In this document: positions 28,349 through 34,684 of the stretch, piece by piece
Layout: every line of letters starts with the position of its first letter
How positions within the stretch are numbered: the stretch's first letter is position 1
IMG/VR virus record: IMGVR_UViG_3300027822_000006
Coordinates: 1 to 40,892 of that record
Length of the DNA: 40,892 nt
Strand: one strand, 5' to 3'
Origin: a virus
Made by a program: the position numbers and the translations under genes
Notes under the pieces: model-generated
Databases searched by the model: none
What the model was told of the DNA's origin: nothing
The model's input: the letters and a program-made list of their open reading frames with translations, nothing else

Positions 28349-28591
28349 GTGGATGGTGATTATCGAGTGGCATCCTCTGCTGGGGAAAGTAATTAGTAGG
28401 AGGCATCCAAATATTGCGGAATCCAGTTTGTCGTGCTGACGATGAGGCTGAAAACGGCTTGCCACCCGGAAGTTAATGATTGCCGTAAAGTAGGGGCACT
28501 GAAAAGCGGCTAGATTGTTAATAGTGCTGAACGGCGACAAGGCGACAAGGCGACAAGGCGAGAGGGGGTGTCACGCGATAATCTCCATCCA
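28349..28591 (+). ncRNA. Structured leader RNA of the rightward early transcript
   Basis: 28350-28373 pairs with 28568-28591: of 24 positions, 20 are Watson-Crick, 2 are G-U only on this strand, and 2 are mismatched. The helix starts one base after the predicted transcription start. Inside are TCGT/ACGA, ACGGC/GCCGT and CACT/AGTG hairpins and the GGCGACAA tandem repeat. No gene fits in 28306-28610. The helix ends about 20 bases before the RBS of gene 28611. Confidence 0.6.
28533..28564. repeat. GGCGACAA tandem repeat
   Basis: Three exact 8-bp units at 28533-28556 and a variant GGCGAGAG at 28557-28564. Lies in the structured leader. Could be an iteron array or an RNA-protein binding array. 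Confidence 0.85.
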
Positions 28592-28610
28592 TCTAACTAT
28601 AGGAGGAGAT

Positions 28611-28862
28611 ATGAATAATTGGATATGGGATGGGAATGTTTGGGATTACGATCCTGAACAAGAGTCACCTTGTTTGTATCATAGCGGTCGGCCAATATTA
28701 ACAGGTGAAATAAAATGCGTCTCTAAAGATTATGCAGAATACATCGTTAAAGCATGTAATCTATTTCCTGAGTTAGTGGAAATATCAGAATTAATATCTA
28801 ATGGTTATTTAATGAGCGCACAAAAAAAGGCTAAAGAATTACTAACCAGGGCAAAACAATGA
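28611..28862 (+). CDS. Small protein of the CNLFPELVE family
   Basis: 83 residues from ATG 28611 (AGGAGGAGAT upstream). Trp/Asp-rich start MNNWIWDGNVWDYDPEQESP, then KACNLFPELVEISELI. The latter reappears in the next gene, so the two are paralogous. Confidence 0.65.
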   Translation: MNNWIWDGNVWDYDPEQESPCLYHSGRPILTGEIKCVSKDYAEYIVKACNLFPELVEISELISNGYLMSAQKKAKELLTRAKQ

Positions 28863-28906
28863 ATGTCTTCGAGAAAAACACTGACACTCAACTATAGGAG
28901 AAGAAT

Positions 28907-29188
28907 ATGAAGTTACCTTTATTAAAGGATGAATTAAATGATAAAATATACGATTCAGATATAGATACTATTGCTGTTGTTTTTTCAAAAGATAATTTAA
29001 ATACAATAGTTAAAATGTGTAATCTATTTCCTGAATTGGTAGAAGCGCTTGAATTAACAGGGAAATGGATGGAATTTTGGCTAGAAGAAGATTTGTGCGA
29101 CTGCGAAGGAGTGCATATTTGCGGAAAGACAGAAAGAAAAAAAGAATTGAAAGTAATCAAAGAGTTGTTAGAGAAGTCAAAACACTGA
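28907..29188 (+). CDS. Small protein, paralogue of preceding gene
   Basis: 93 residues; KMCNLFPELVEALELTGKWM matches the preceding gene's centre, followed by CDCEGVHICGKTERK, a Cys pair set. Upstream RBS segment (AACTATAGGAGAAGAATATG) also resembles that of 28611, pointing to tandem duplication. Confidence 0.65.
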   Translation: MKLPLLKDELNDKIYDSDIDTIAVVFSKDNLNTIVKMCNLFPELVEALELTGKWMEFWLEEDLCDCEGVHICGKTERKKELKVIKELLEKSKH

Positions 29189-29211
29189 ATGCAAAGAAGT
29201 TGACGGAAGAT

Positions 29212-29460
29212 ATGAAATCTCTTGCAAGAAAGGATTATGGAGTAGGTATGAATGCATGGGAATTATTGATGAACCTAAATAAAGTTTGCCATTTTATGAG
29301 CCGTGAGCGATCAGGGAAGGCTAGTAACTCAGAGCTAAAACGATGGATCAAGAACCAAGCTTTAGTAATAAACGGAGAGAAGGTCAAGTGGGATGAGATA
29401 ATGGATTTCCCTATATTTTCGGTAGTTTTGTTCCCAAAAAACAGGGTGACACTATTATGA
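29212..29460 (+). CDS. S4-like RNA-binding small protein
   Basis: 82 residues from ATG 29212, with GGAAGAT upstream; the open frame extends to 29065 but overlaps the previous gene. ASNSELKRWIKNQALVINGE resembles an S4 RNA-binding motif (R-x-x-I-x-x-x-A-V-x-I-N-G). Function unknown. Confidence 0.55.
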   Translation: MKSLARKDYGVGMNAWELLMNLNKVCHFMSRERSGKASNSELKRWIKNQALVINGEKVKWDEIMDFPIFSVVLFPKNRVTLL

Positions 29461-29795
29461 ACGATACAGAAAGATTGATCATATGGGCAAGTAAGTATGG
29501 ATTTGCTTACGGGCATGGTGATACTTTTCAGGATATTCTTGATAAAATAGGTTATCAAGTAGAAGAGTCACAGAAAAATTCAGAGATATTGAATTGGATA
29601 GAAAAAAAAGCCATTGGACTTCATCACGATAATAAAGGAATTCCTTATCTTGAATATTTTAATAAGAAAGGATATATCGTTCATACTGAAGGTAATAATT
29701 TAAGAGAAAATGTCATAAAAGCAATGGAGCAAGAGCTTGAAAAAGCACATGGTTATTATGGTAATGTGAAAGGGTTAAAAAATGAACATAATTGA
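29457..29795 (+). CDS. Early protein, unknown
   Basis: 112 residues MNDTERLIIWASKYGFAYGH ... GYYGNVKGLKNEHN. Soluble, helical, coupled (4-bp overlap) to the previous gene and 14 bp into the next. Confidence 0.6.
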   Translation: MNDTERLIIWASKYGFAYGHGDTFQDILDKIGYQVEESQKNSEILNWIEKKAIGLHHDNKGIPYLEYFNKKGYIVHTEGNNLRENVIKAMEQELEKAHGYYGNVKGLKNEHN

Positions 29796-30096
29796 TGCAA
29801 TAGGAATACTACCTCATTATGATGAGATAATGGATAGACAGAGAGAGACTAAGGAAATGGAATCAGAGAAACGAAATGAATTGATTACTCAGAAATGGAA
29901 GGAATATTTTGAAGATTCTGGGACTTTTATCGAATTTATTCAGAATATTGAGATAAACGAAGAAACTTCCAACCTTCTTGAAAGCATACATGAATCTATG
30001 CAAAAAGATGATGATGTTACAGTTGGTAGCGGAATGTACATTTTATTTTCTGATTACTGTGAAGAACTAGCTATTGAAGGAGTAGATAATGAATAG
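29782..30096 (+). CDS. Acidic early protein
   Basis: 104 residues MNIIDAIGILPHYDEIMDRQ ... LFSDYCEELAIEGVDNE; acidic and helical. No family. Confidence 0.55.
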   Translation: MNIIDAIGILPHYDEIMDRQRETKEMESEKRNELITQKWKEYFEDSGTFIEFIQNIEINEETSNLLESIHESMQKDDDVTVGSGMYILFSDYCEELAIEGVDNE

Positions 30097-30250
30097 CATA
30101 CAATTTGCAGATGGTTCATCAATTGAGATTCGTCAGACTGACGAAATCGAGTATTACATAGATGATCAAAAAATCACAAATCCGATCTTAATTTACGAAA
30201 TCGAACAAGCCATTGATGCGAGGACAAACAATGAAAAGTATATTAATTGA
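30089..30250 (+). CDS. Small acidic protein, 53 residues
   Basis: MNSIQFADGSSIEIRQTDEI ... AIDARTNNEKYIN. GAAGGAGTAGATA upstream. Overlaps 8 bp with the previous gene and 20 bp with the next. Confidence 0.55.
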   Translation: MNSIQFADGSSIEIRQTDEIEYYIDDQKITNPILIYEIEQAIDARTNNEKYIN

Positions 30251-30476
30251 AAAAGAGAAAGATAAATACCCTAAACTAATGCAGATCAAAGATGGCTTTT
30301 TAAGCGGATCAGTGGTTTTATTTACAGACAACAAGATAGGTTTTGTCGTTCATGCTAAAGGAATAGGTTTTGTCGTTCATGGTAAAGGACGTCATACAAT
30401 AGGCAAACAATCAGATTATTGGGATATGGACAATTTTGAAAACTTTACCGGTACGCTGGAATTAAGTAATGAATGA
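30231..30476 (+). CDS. Small protein with duplicated IGFVVH segment
   Basis: 81 residues from ATG 30231 (GAGGACAAACA upstream). IGFVVHAKG and IGFVVHGKG adjoin, coded by a 27-bp tandem repeat with one mismatch (30336-30362, 30363-30389). A very recent duplication. Beta-rich. Confidence 0.6.
   Translation: MKSILIEKEKDKYPKLMQIKDGFLSGSVVLFTDNKIGFVVHAKGIGFVVHGKGRHTIGKQSDYWDMDNFENFTGTLELSNE
30336..30389. repeat. 27-bp tandem duplication inside gene 30231-30476
   Basis: Two consecutive units, 26 of 27 bases identical, beginning ATAGGTTTTGTCG. In frame, adding nine residues. Confidence 0.9.
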
Positions 30477-30538
30477 GCGTCTTAAATGGGAAGCCTGGGC
30501 CTGTTTAAAGGACTTGGGAGGAAAGTATGGTGCCTAAA
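30470..30538 (+). CDS. 22-residue peptide
   Basis: MNERLKWEAWACLKDLGGKY then GA. Its ATG overlaps the previous stop and it ends just inside the HNH gene. Weak RBS. Low confidence. Confidence 0.3.
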
Positions 30539-31021
30539 ATTAGGCCATTGATAGATAGATTCAATGAAAAATGGACTCCAGTAACGGAGTCAGGTTGCTG
30601 GTTGTGGACTGATTATTTGGTCAGTGGAAAGTATGGCCATTTAACAGTAAACTATAAGACATTAGCGGCACATAGGGTATCGTATGAATTACACGTTGGC
30701 GAAATACCAGAAGGATTGTGTGTTTGTCACCGATGTGATGTGCCTTTTTGTGTAAATCCTGATCACTTGTTCTTAGGAACGCATAAAGACAATACTCAGG
30801 ATATGCTCAAGAAAAACAGAGGGCGATGGGGCATGGAGGAGGTTGATGTAGATGAGTATAATCAAAAAGAGCTATTTAGCGCTTTTATGTATGTTTATCC
30901 ATCAACTAAGATTAATTATAATGAGTTCATTCCTTTAATGAATGATTTCGTAAATTGGTTAAACCTAAAACTAGGAGAAAACAATGGATCTAGTGCAATT
31001 GAAAAAACCCTTTCCTGTTAA
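30527..31021 (+). CDS. HNH endonuclease (HNH_3 type)
   Basis: 164 residues; GGGAGG before ATG. The domain runs from ESGCWLWTDYLVSGKYGHLT through LAAHRVSYELHVGEIPEGLC, CHRCDVPFCVNPDHLFLGTH to KDNTQDM (residues 21-94): zinc Cys pairs with N-P-x-H-L. C-terminal 70 residues are extra. Its last 38 bp overlap the Rad52-like gene. Homing or processing nuclease; placement next to the annealase may be incidental. Confidence 0.85.
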   Translation: MVPKIRPLIDRFNEKWTPVTESGCWLWTDYLVSGKYGHLTVNYKTLAAHRVSYELHVGEIPEGLCVCHRCDVPFCVNPDHLFLGTHKDNTQDMLKKNRGRWGMEEVDVDEYNQKELFSAFMYVYPSTKINYNEFIPLMNDFVNWLNLKLGENNGSSAIEKTLSC

Positions 31022-31601
31022 TTCTATCAGGTGGCGTGTAGGGGCAACGACAAGCGATAAGAGCAAAGGGATTGCTTTAGCATATATTGATGCAAGGGAC
31101 GTAATGGGGCGCTTAGATGAGGTCTGCGGGCCTGAGAACTGGCAGTGTCGTTATCCTTTTACAGGCTGCTGTGAGGTAGGGATTAAGGTTGAATCAGAAT
31201 GGATATGGAAGGCTAACGGGGCTGGGGTAACTGATTACGAGGCCGAGAAAGGCCAGTATTCTGATTCCTTCAAAAGGGCTGCTGTTTTGTGGGGAATAGG
31301 ACAATATCTCTATGACTTACCAAATGTATGGGTTCCAATCAAGCAGAAAGGAAGAAGCTATGTAATCGAGACTCCGCCCAGTTTACCTGATTGGGCAACA
31401 CCTAATCCTGTAATTAAAATGTCCAACCAGATCAAAAAAGATGTATTTGATCAAAGCTTATCTTGTCTGTCTAAAGGGGACGCTATGGGCTTATTGGAGA
31501 TTTGGAACGAATTTGGGAATGAGGAAAAGATTGTATTATGGGGAATGTTTAATTCCCAGCAGAGAACATCAATGACTAAGTTAATGGAGCAAAAATCATG
31601 A
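30984..31601 (+). CDS. Rad52-family single-strand annealing protein
   Basis: 205 residues; AGGAGAAAAC upstream of the ATG. WRVGATTSDKSKGIALAYID, DVMGRLDEVCGPENWQCRYP, SDSFKRAAVLWGIGQYLYDL, YVIETPPSLPDWATP are the Rad52/22 family segments (R-V-G, YIDA-R-x-V-x-x-R-L-D, D-S-F-K-R-A-A-x-x-W-G-I-G-R-Y-L-Y). Anneals ssDNA; with the SSB-like gene after it (4-bp overlap) it forms a recombination pair. Confidence 0.9.
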   Translation: MDLVQLKKPFPVNSIRWRVGATTSDKSKGIALAYIDARDVMGRLDEVCGPENWQCRYPFTGCCEVGIKVESEWIWKANGAGVTDYEAEKGQYSDSFKRAAVLWGIGQYLYDLPNVWVPIKQKGRSYVIETPPSLPDWATPNPVIKMSNQIKKDVFDQSLSCLSKGDAMGLLEIWNEFGNEEKIVLWGMFNSQQRTSMTKLMEQKS

Positions 31602-31888
31602 GTTATGACAATAGTAATAGGTTCGCATTATGGAAAAACAAAGACCGTAAAGAACAGTCTCATCCGCATCTAACCGGAAAAGGTGAGACAAACAAAGGAT
31701 TCTGGGCGTCAGCTTGGTTCTCTAAAGACATTTCAGATAGCGATAAACGCTTACTGTCTGAAATCCTCTCCAGGTATGACAGTAATAAACCATTTATTTC
31801 TATATCATTAAAACCGATGGATCAACAACAGCAAGCGGCAAATGTTGCACCAGATACAAATGATTTCAATGATCCGATACCGTTTTAA
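31598..31888 (+). CDS. SSB-like protein with acidic DPIPF tip
   Basis: 96 residues. KGFWASAWFSKDISDSDKRL and KPFISISLKPMDQQQ suggest a reduced OB-like domain, then a disordered Gln/Asp linker and terminal DFNDPIPF, the conserved C-terminal tip of SSB proteins that recruits partners. Coupled to the Rad52-like gene. Too short to place in a family confidently. Confidence 0.65.
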   Translation: MSYDNSNRFALWKNKDRKEQSHPHLTGKGETNKGFWASAWFSKDISDSDKRLLSEILSRYDSNKPFISISLKPMDQQQQAANVAPDTNDFNDPIPF

Positions 31889-31972
31889 ATACGCGTGCTA
31901 ATGAGAAGAGATGAAGATTCTAAAATAATAGCTACTGCATATCTTTATGATTTATAGCGCTAAGGAGAAGAA

Positions 31973-32236
31973 ATGAAAATATCAAGCTTACGGAAAGATC
32001 TAGTGGTTGAGACACCTAAAACAGCAGCACAAAGACGGGCAGAAACACGCGAAAAAGCAGAGAACTTACCGTTATCGGTAAAAAAAATATTCTGGGCAGC
32101 TATGACAAAAGACGGAAAGAACATAGGAGAGGCTAGGAAAATAGCCGGAATTGATGACGTTATGATTGCTGTCGAACTTGTTATTATGTTTCATAAAACT
32201 GTTAGCTTTCCTATGAAAGTAGATGACATTGAATGA
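31973..32236 (+). CDS. Basic early protein
   Basis: 87 residues; Arg/Lys-rich start, then SVKKIFWAAMTKDGKNIGEA, RKIAGIDDVMIAVELVIMF. The pattern KNIGEARKIAGIDDVMIAVELV resembles a helix-turn-helix. Good RBS (AAGGAGAAG). Confidence 0.6.
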   Translation: MKISSLRKDLVVETPKTAAQRRAETREKAENLPLSVKKIFWAAMTKDGKNIGEARKIAGIDDVMIAVELVIMFHKTVSFPMKVDDIE

Positions 32237-32268
32237 TCTGTATATTAATTTTTTCACTAGGAGGTAAT

Positions 32269-32469
32269 ATGAAAGGCGATAAAAGGAAAGAAATTACTGA
32301 TATGTGTCCTGATGGCTTCGAAGATGAGCTAAATGAGTTTATTGATCTAATAGTATCGGAAGTTAATGAAATAATTCTTAATTTAGAAGTTGAGGATATA
32401 AGCGAGATAAGGTATATAGAAGACGCATATACAATTGCAAGCAAGCTTGCTAATTCATTACATCAATGA
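32269..32469 (+). CDS. Small acidic helical protein
   Basis: 66 residues from ATG 32269 (TAGGAGGTAAT). The frame also opens at 32233, encoding MICILIFSLGG, nearly identical to MIYILIFSLGL of the next gene, so the ORF head looks like a relic of duplication; the strong RBS lies after it. Confidence 0.55.
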   Translation: MKGDKRKEITDMCPDGFEDELNEFIDLIVSEVNEIILNLEVEDISEIRYIEDAYTIASKLANSLHQ

Positions 32470-32777
32470 TCTACATCCTTATCTTCTCACTAGGTCTCTT
32501 TCTTGGCTGGGGGATAGGATGGGTGCATAGAGGTCAGAGAGAGAAGGAAGTAAAAGCGTATTTATTTAAGGTTTGGAGTGATAACGTGAATATAAAAAAT
32601 GCAGTTAAACATAATAATGAAATTGACTATGTGAACGCATTAATAGAACAGGCAAGACTGGAGCAGCAGGAGAAAGATGCGGAGATAGCAGAGAATATAT
32701 GCCATGGCGTTTTTGTTTGTGATGCAAGTGATTATGAATTATCCGGAATTATAGCTAAGGCAATTAGGGAGGAGTGA
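32466..32777 (+). CDS. Membrane-anchored coiled-coil protein
   Basis: 103 residues. One N-terminal transmembrane helix MIYILIFSLGLFLGWGIGWV, then a charged helical domain (YVNALIEQARLEQQEKDAEI). Faces the cytoplasm by the positive-inside rule. Overlaps the previous and next genes by 4 bp. Confidence 0.6.
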   Translation: MIYILIFSLGLFLGWGIGWVHRGQREKEVKAYLFKVWSDNVNIKNAVKHNNEIDYVNALIEQARLEQQEKDAEIAENICHGVFVCDASDYELSGIIAKAIREE

Positions 32778-33052
32778 TGAGGAATGAATTAAAATCTTGC
32801 AATAGAACACCAGGATTCTTTGATTTTATGAATGCGCAAATAGATAAAGATGAGGTTAAATTAATGAGTGATTACAGGAAAAGATTGTCTGAAAATGCAG
32901 AGGATTTTGATTCTATTATCAACGATTTAATAACTGACTATGAAGCGTTAAAAGAATATATTGACTCTGGCGATTCGGATAATGAGTTAGTAATAGTACT
33001 GAAAGGTAAAATTGAATTGTTGGAGAAAAGGTTAAAATTGTTAACTGATTAA
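32774..33052 (+). CDS. Acidic helical protein
   Basis: 92 residues MRNELKSCNRTPGFFDFMNA after an alternative first ATG... the ORF opens GTGATGAGG, with GGGAGGAG upstream. Acidic helices, C-terminal coil. Unknown. Confidence 0.55.
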   Translation: MMRNELKSCNRTPGFFDFMNAQIDKDEVKLMSDYRKRLSENAEDFDSIINDLITDYEALKEYIDSGDSDNELVIVLKGKIELLEKRLKLLTD

Positions 33053-33067
33053 TAAAAAGGAGTAATT

Positions 33068-33142
33068 ATGAAAGTAGAATGGGAAATCGTGGATATTATC
33101 CCTGGAAGGCGCTATACCAAAAAAGGTATAAAAGTAGAGTGA
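33068..33142 (+). CDS. 24-residue peptide
   Basis: MKVEWEIVDIIPGRRYTKKG then IKVE, with a strong AAAAGGAG RBS 7 bases upstream. Last rightward gene; it ends just before the convergent gene at 33161. Contains TATACC/GGTATA hairpin in its DNA. Confidence 0.45.
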   Translation: MKVEWEIVDIIPGRRYTKKGIKVE

Positions 33143-33160
33143 ATCTAAATGTCTGGTCTG

Positions 33161-33535
33161 TCATTGTCGTGCTTTTATATGATATTCTGAAATAAACTTA
33201 TATTGAGTGTTTCGTATCTGATTTACACTTTTCCCTACTTCTCGTATAGCTCCTTGTAGTTCCTTCATTTCATCTTTAAATGGATTAATAACAAACCTAT
33301 CAAGTTCTGTTTTGTCATAATGTTTTTCTGCAATAATAGTAACGACAGCCTTTATTTCCATATCTTGCCGTCTATCGTTCTCCAATATTTTATCAATGTC
33401 GTTAGCTTTATATCCAAACGTAACAGCTAAAGCCAGAGCTTGTATTGATATCGTTGCATATAACGCTAGATTCTTTCTAGGCGTATCCTTATCTATCTCT
33501 CTGCGTCCGTTCATCTCTTCACCTTGTTGAGACAT
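33161..33535 (-). CDS. Membrane-anchored coiled-coil protein, last late gene
   Basis: 124 residues. Charged N-terminus, one transmembrane helix LALYATISIQALALAVTFGY (about 23-42), then a coiled-coil ectodomain (DEMKELQGAIREVGKSVNQI). Topology is like a small holin or an i-spanin, the only lysis-type candidate I see. AAGGA upstream of ATG 33535; an alternative start is 33514. Function unproven. Confidence 0.6.
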   Translation of the reverse strand: MSQQGEEMNGRREIDKDTPRKNLALYATISIQALALAVTFGYKANDIDKILENDRRQDMEIKAVVTIIAEKHYDKTELDRFVINPFKDEMKELQGAIREVGKSVNQIRNTQYKFISEYHIKARQ

Positions 33536-33680
33536 ATATAATCCTTAGTATAGTTGCGTTTTTAAATGTTAAGTGTGATGAAGATCATGTTTTTATTGTA
33601 TAAATATATTAAATACTTTGGAATACCAAAGGGAAAAACTGGGGAATGGAATTTAAGATGATTTATCTTGGTTGTAAATT
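33536..33680. other. Short intergenic gap
   Basis: AT-rich, no gene; lies between the fibre gene and the last late gene. No clear promoter or terminator seen. Confidence 0.5.
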
Positions 33681-34682
33681 TTAATCTACCTTACATCCAC
33701 TCCAGTAAGTATTAGTGGCGGCGCCTTGAACGGTATCGGCTGAAGTTATATTAGCACCGAATATTTCAAAATAATCAGATGTTCCATTAGCATCAGCAAT
33801 CGCCGTTACCGTCATCAGTTTTGAATTAGCATTCGAGGTTGTAAATAATCTTCTTTTATAAAGAGCTCCATTTTTATAAATTGCCACATCAAGACTATCA
33901 CCTAATAAATTTACAGAAAAATATAAAGAGGCTGATAATAAATACTTACCTGCTACAGTAGGCGTAAATCTATTACTTGCAAAATTATTATTTGTGTCAA
34001 ACTCTTCAGTTGACCATGTTATTATTTCTAACGATGTTCCAACGGATGTTTGACTTACTCCATTTTTATGAACGCTAAATGATGGTTTTATATATGACAC
34101 ACGTGGATTCATTAACTGATAGTTAGTACCATCGTATTTAACGTAAACAATCATATTGGCTACAATTGCATTATTGTAAGGGTCTGTTCCATCTGCCAGT
34201 TTTATAGACTTTGCGCCCAATGCATTTACATTTAAAGAACATGCTCCTGTATTAGCCTCTGAGGCGACAAAAGACAGTTCTTGTCCTGCTGTGTAGGTAG
34301 GCGGGACTAGTATCACAGCGATCTCATAAGCGTCTCCAGTACCCGTTTCAGTAGCTGCAAAGTCAGTTCCTAAGTCAGTGAAAGGGACATTGTCAGTTAC
34401 CCATACAGCGCCTGTATTAGAATCTGCTGCGGACTGTGTTGGGTATAGAGCTAGTTTGAAGTCCTCATTAATATAAGGTAGTACGATATTACTGTTTATC
34501 TCAGGATATCCTGATGAATTTAATTCTATTGAGGTAGCAGTTGTGGTTCCGGCTGTGCTTGTAGCCATAGGCAGATTTGTCGCTGTGCCGGCTTTGTAAG
34601 CCTTTAAAACAGCACCACTGTACGGAACTCCAGAACCATCAACATACTGGATAAGGTTTCTTGATATAGGTAAGTAGGCCAT
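33681..34682 (-). CDS. Tail fibre-like protein with C1q/TNF-type C-terminus
   Basis: 333 residues. N-terminus MAYLPISRNLIQYVDGSGVP, then LKAYKAGTATNLPMATSTAG, a virion-attachment domain of the type found on podophage fibres and on the tailspike here. Residues 200-333 are beta-rich (FSVHKNGVSQTSVGTSLEI, GKYLLSASLYFSVN, VAIYKNGALYKRRLF), matching a C1q-like jelly roll, a receptor-binding trimer head. Second adhesin of the phage. Confidence 0.75.
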   Translation of the reverse strand: MAYLPISRNLIQYVDGSGVPYSGAVLKAYKAGTATNLPMATSTAGTTTATSIELNSSGYPEINSNIVLPYINEDFKLALYPTQSAADSNTGAVWVTDNVPFTDLGTDFAATETGTGDAYEIAVILVPPTYTAGQELSFVASEANTGACSLNVNALGAKSIKLADGTDPYNNAIVANMIVYVKYDGTNYQLMNPRVSYIKPSFSVHKNGVSQTSVGTSLEIITWSTEEFDTNNNFASNRFTPTVAGKYLLSASLYFSVNLLGDSLDVAIYKNGALYKRRLFTTSNANSKLMTVTAIADANGTSDYFEIFGANITSADTVQGAATNTYWSGCKVD

Positions 34683-34684
34683 TA

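Noticed and set aside
28349-28591. Retron msr-msd
   Set aside because: Paired ends fit, but no reverse transcriptase is encoded anywhere in the window.
29065-29211. Longer start for gene 29212-29460
   Set aside because: Would overlap gene 28907-29188 almost wholly and yields Arg-rich shadow sequence.
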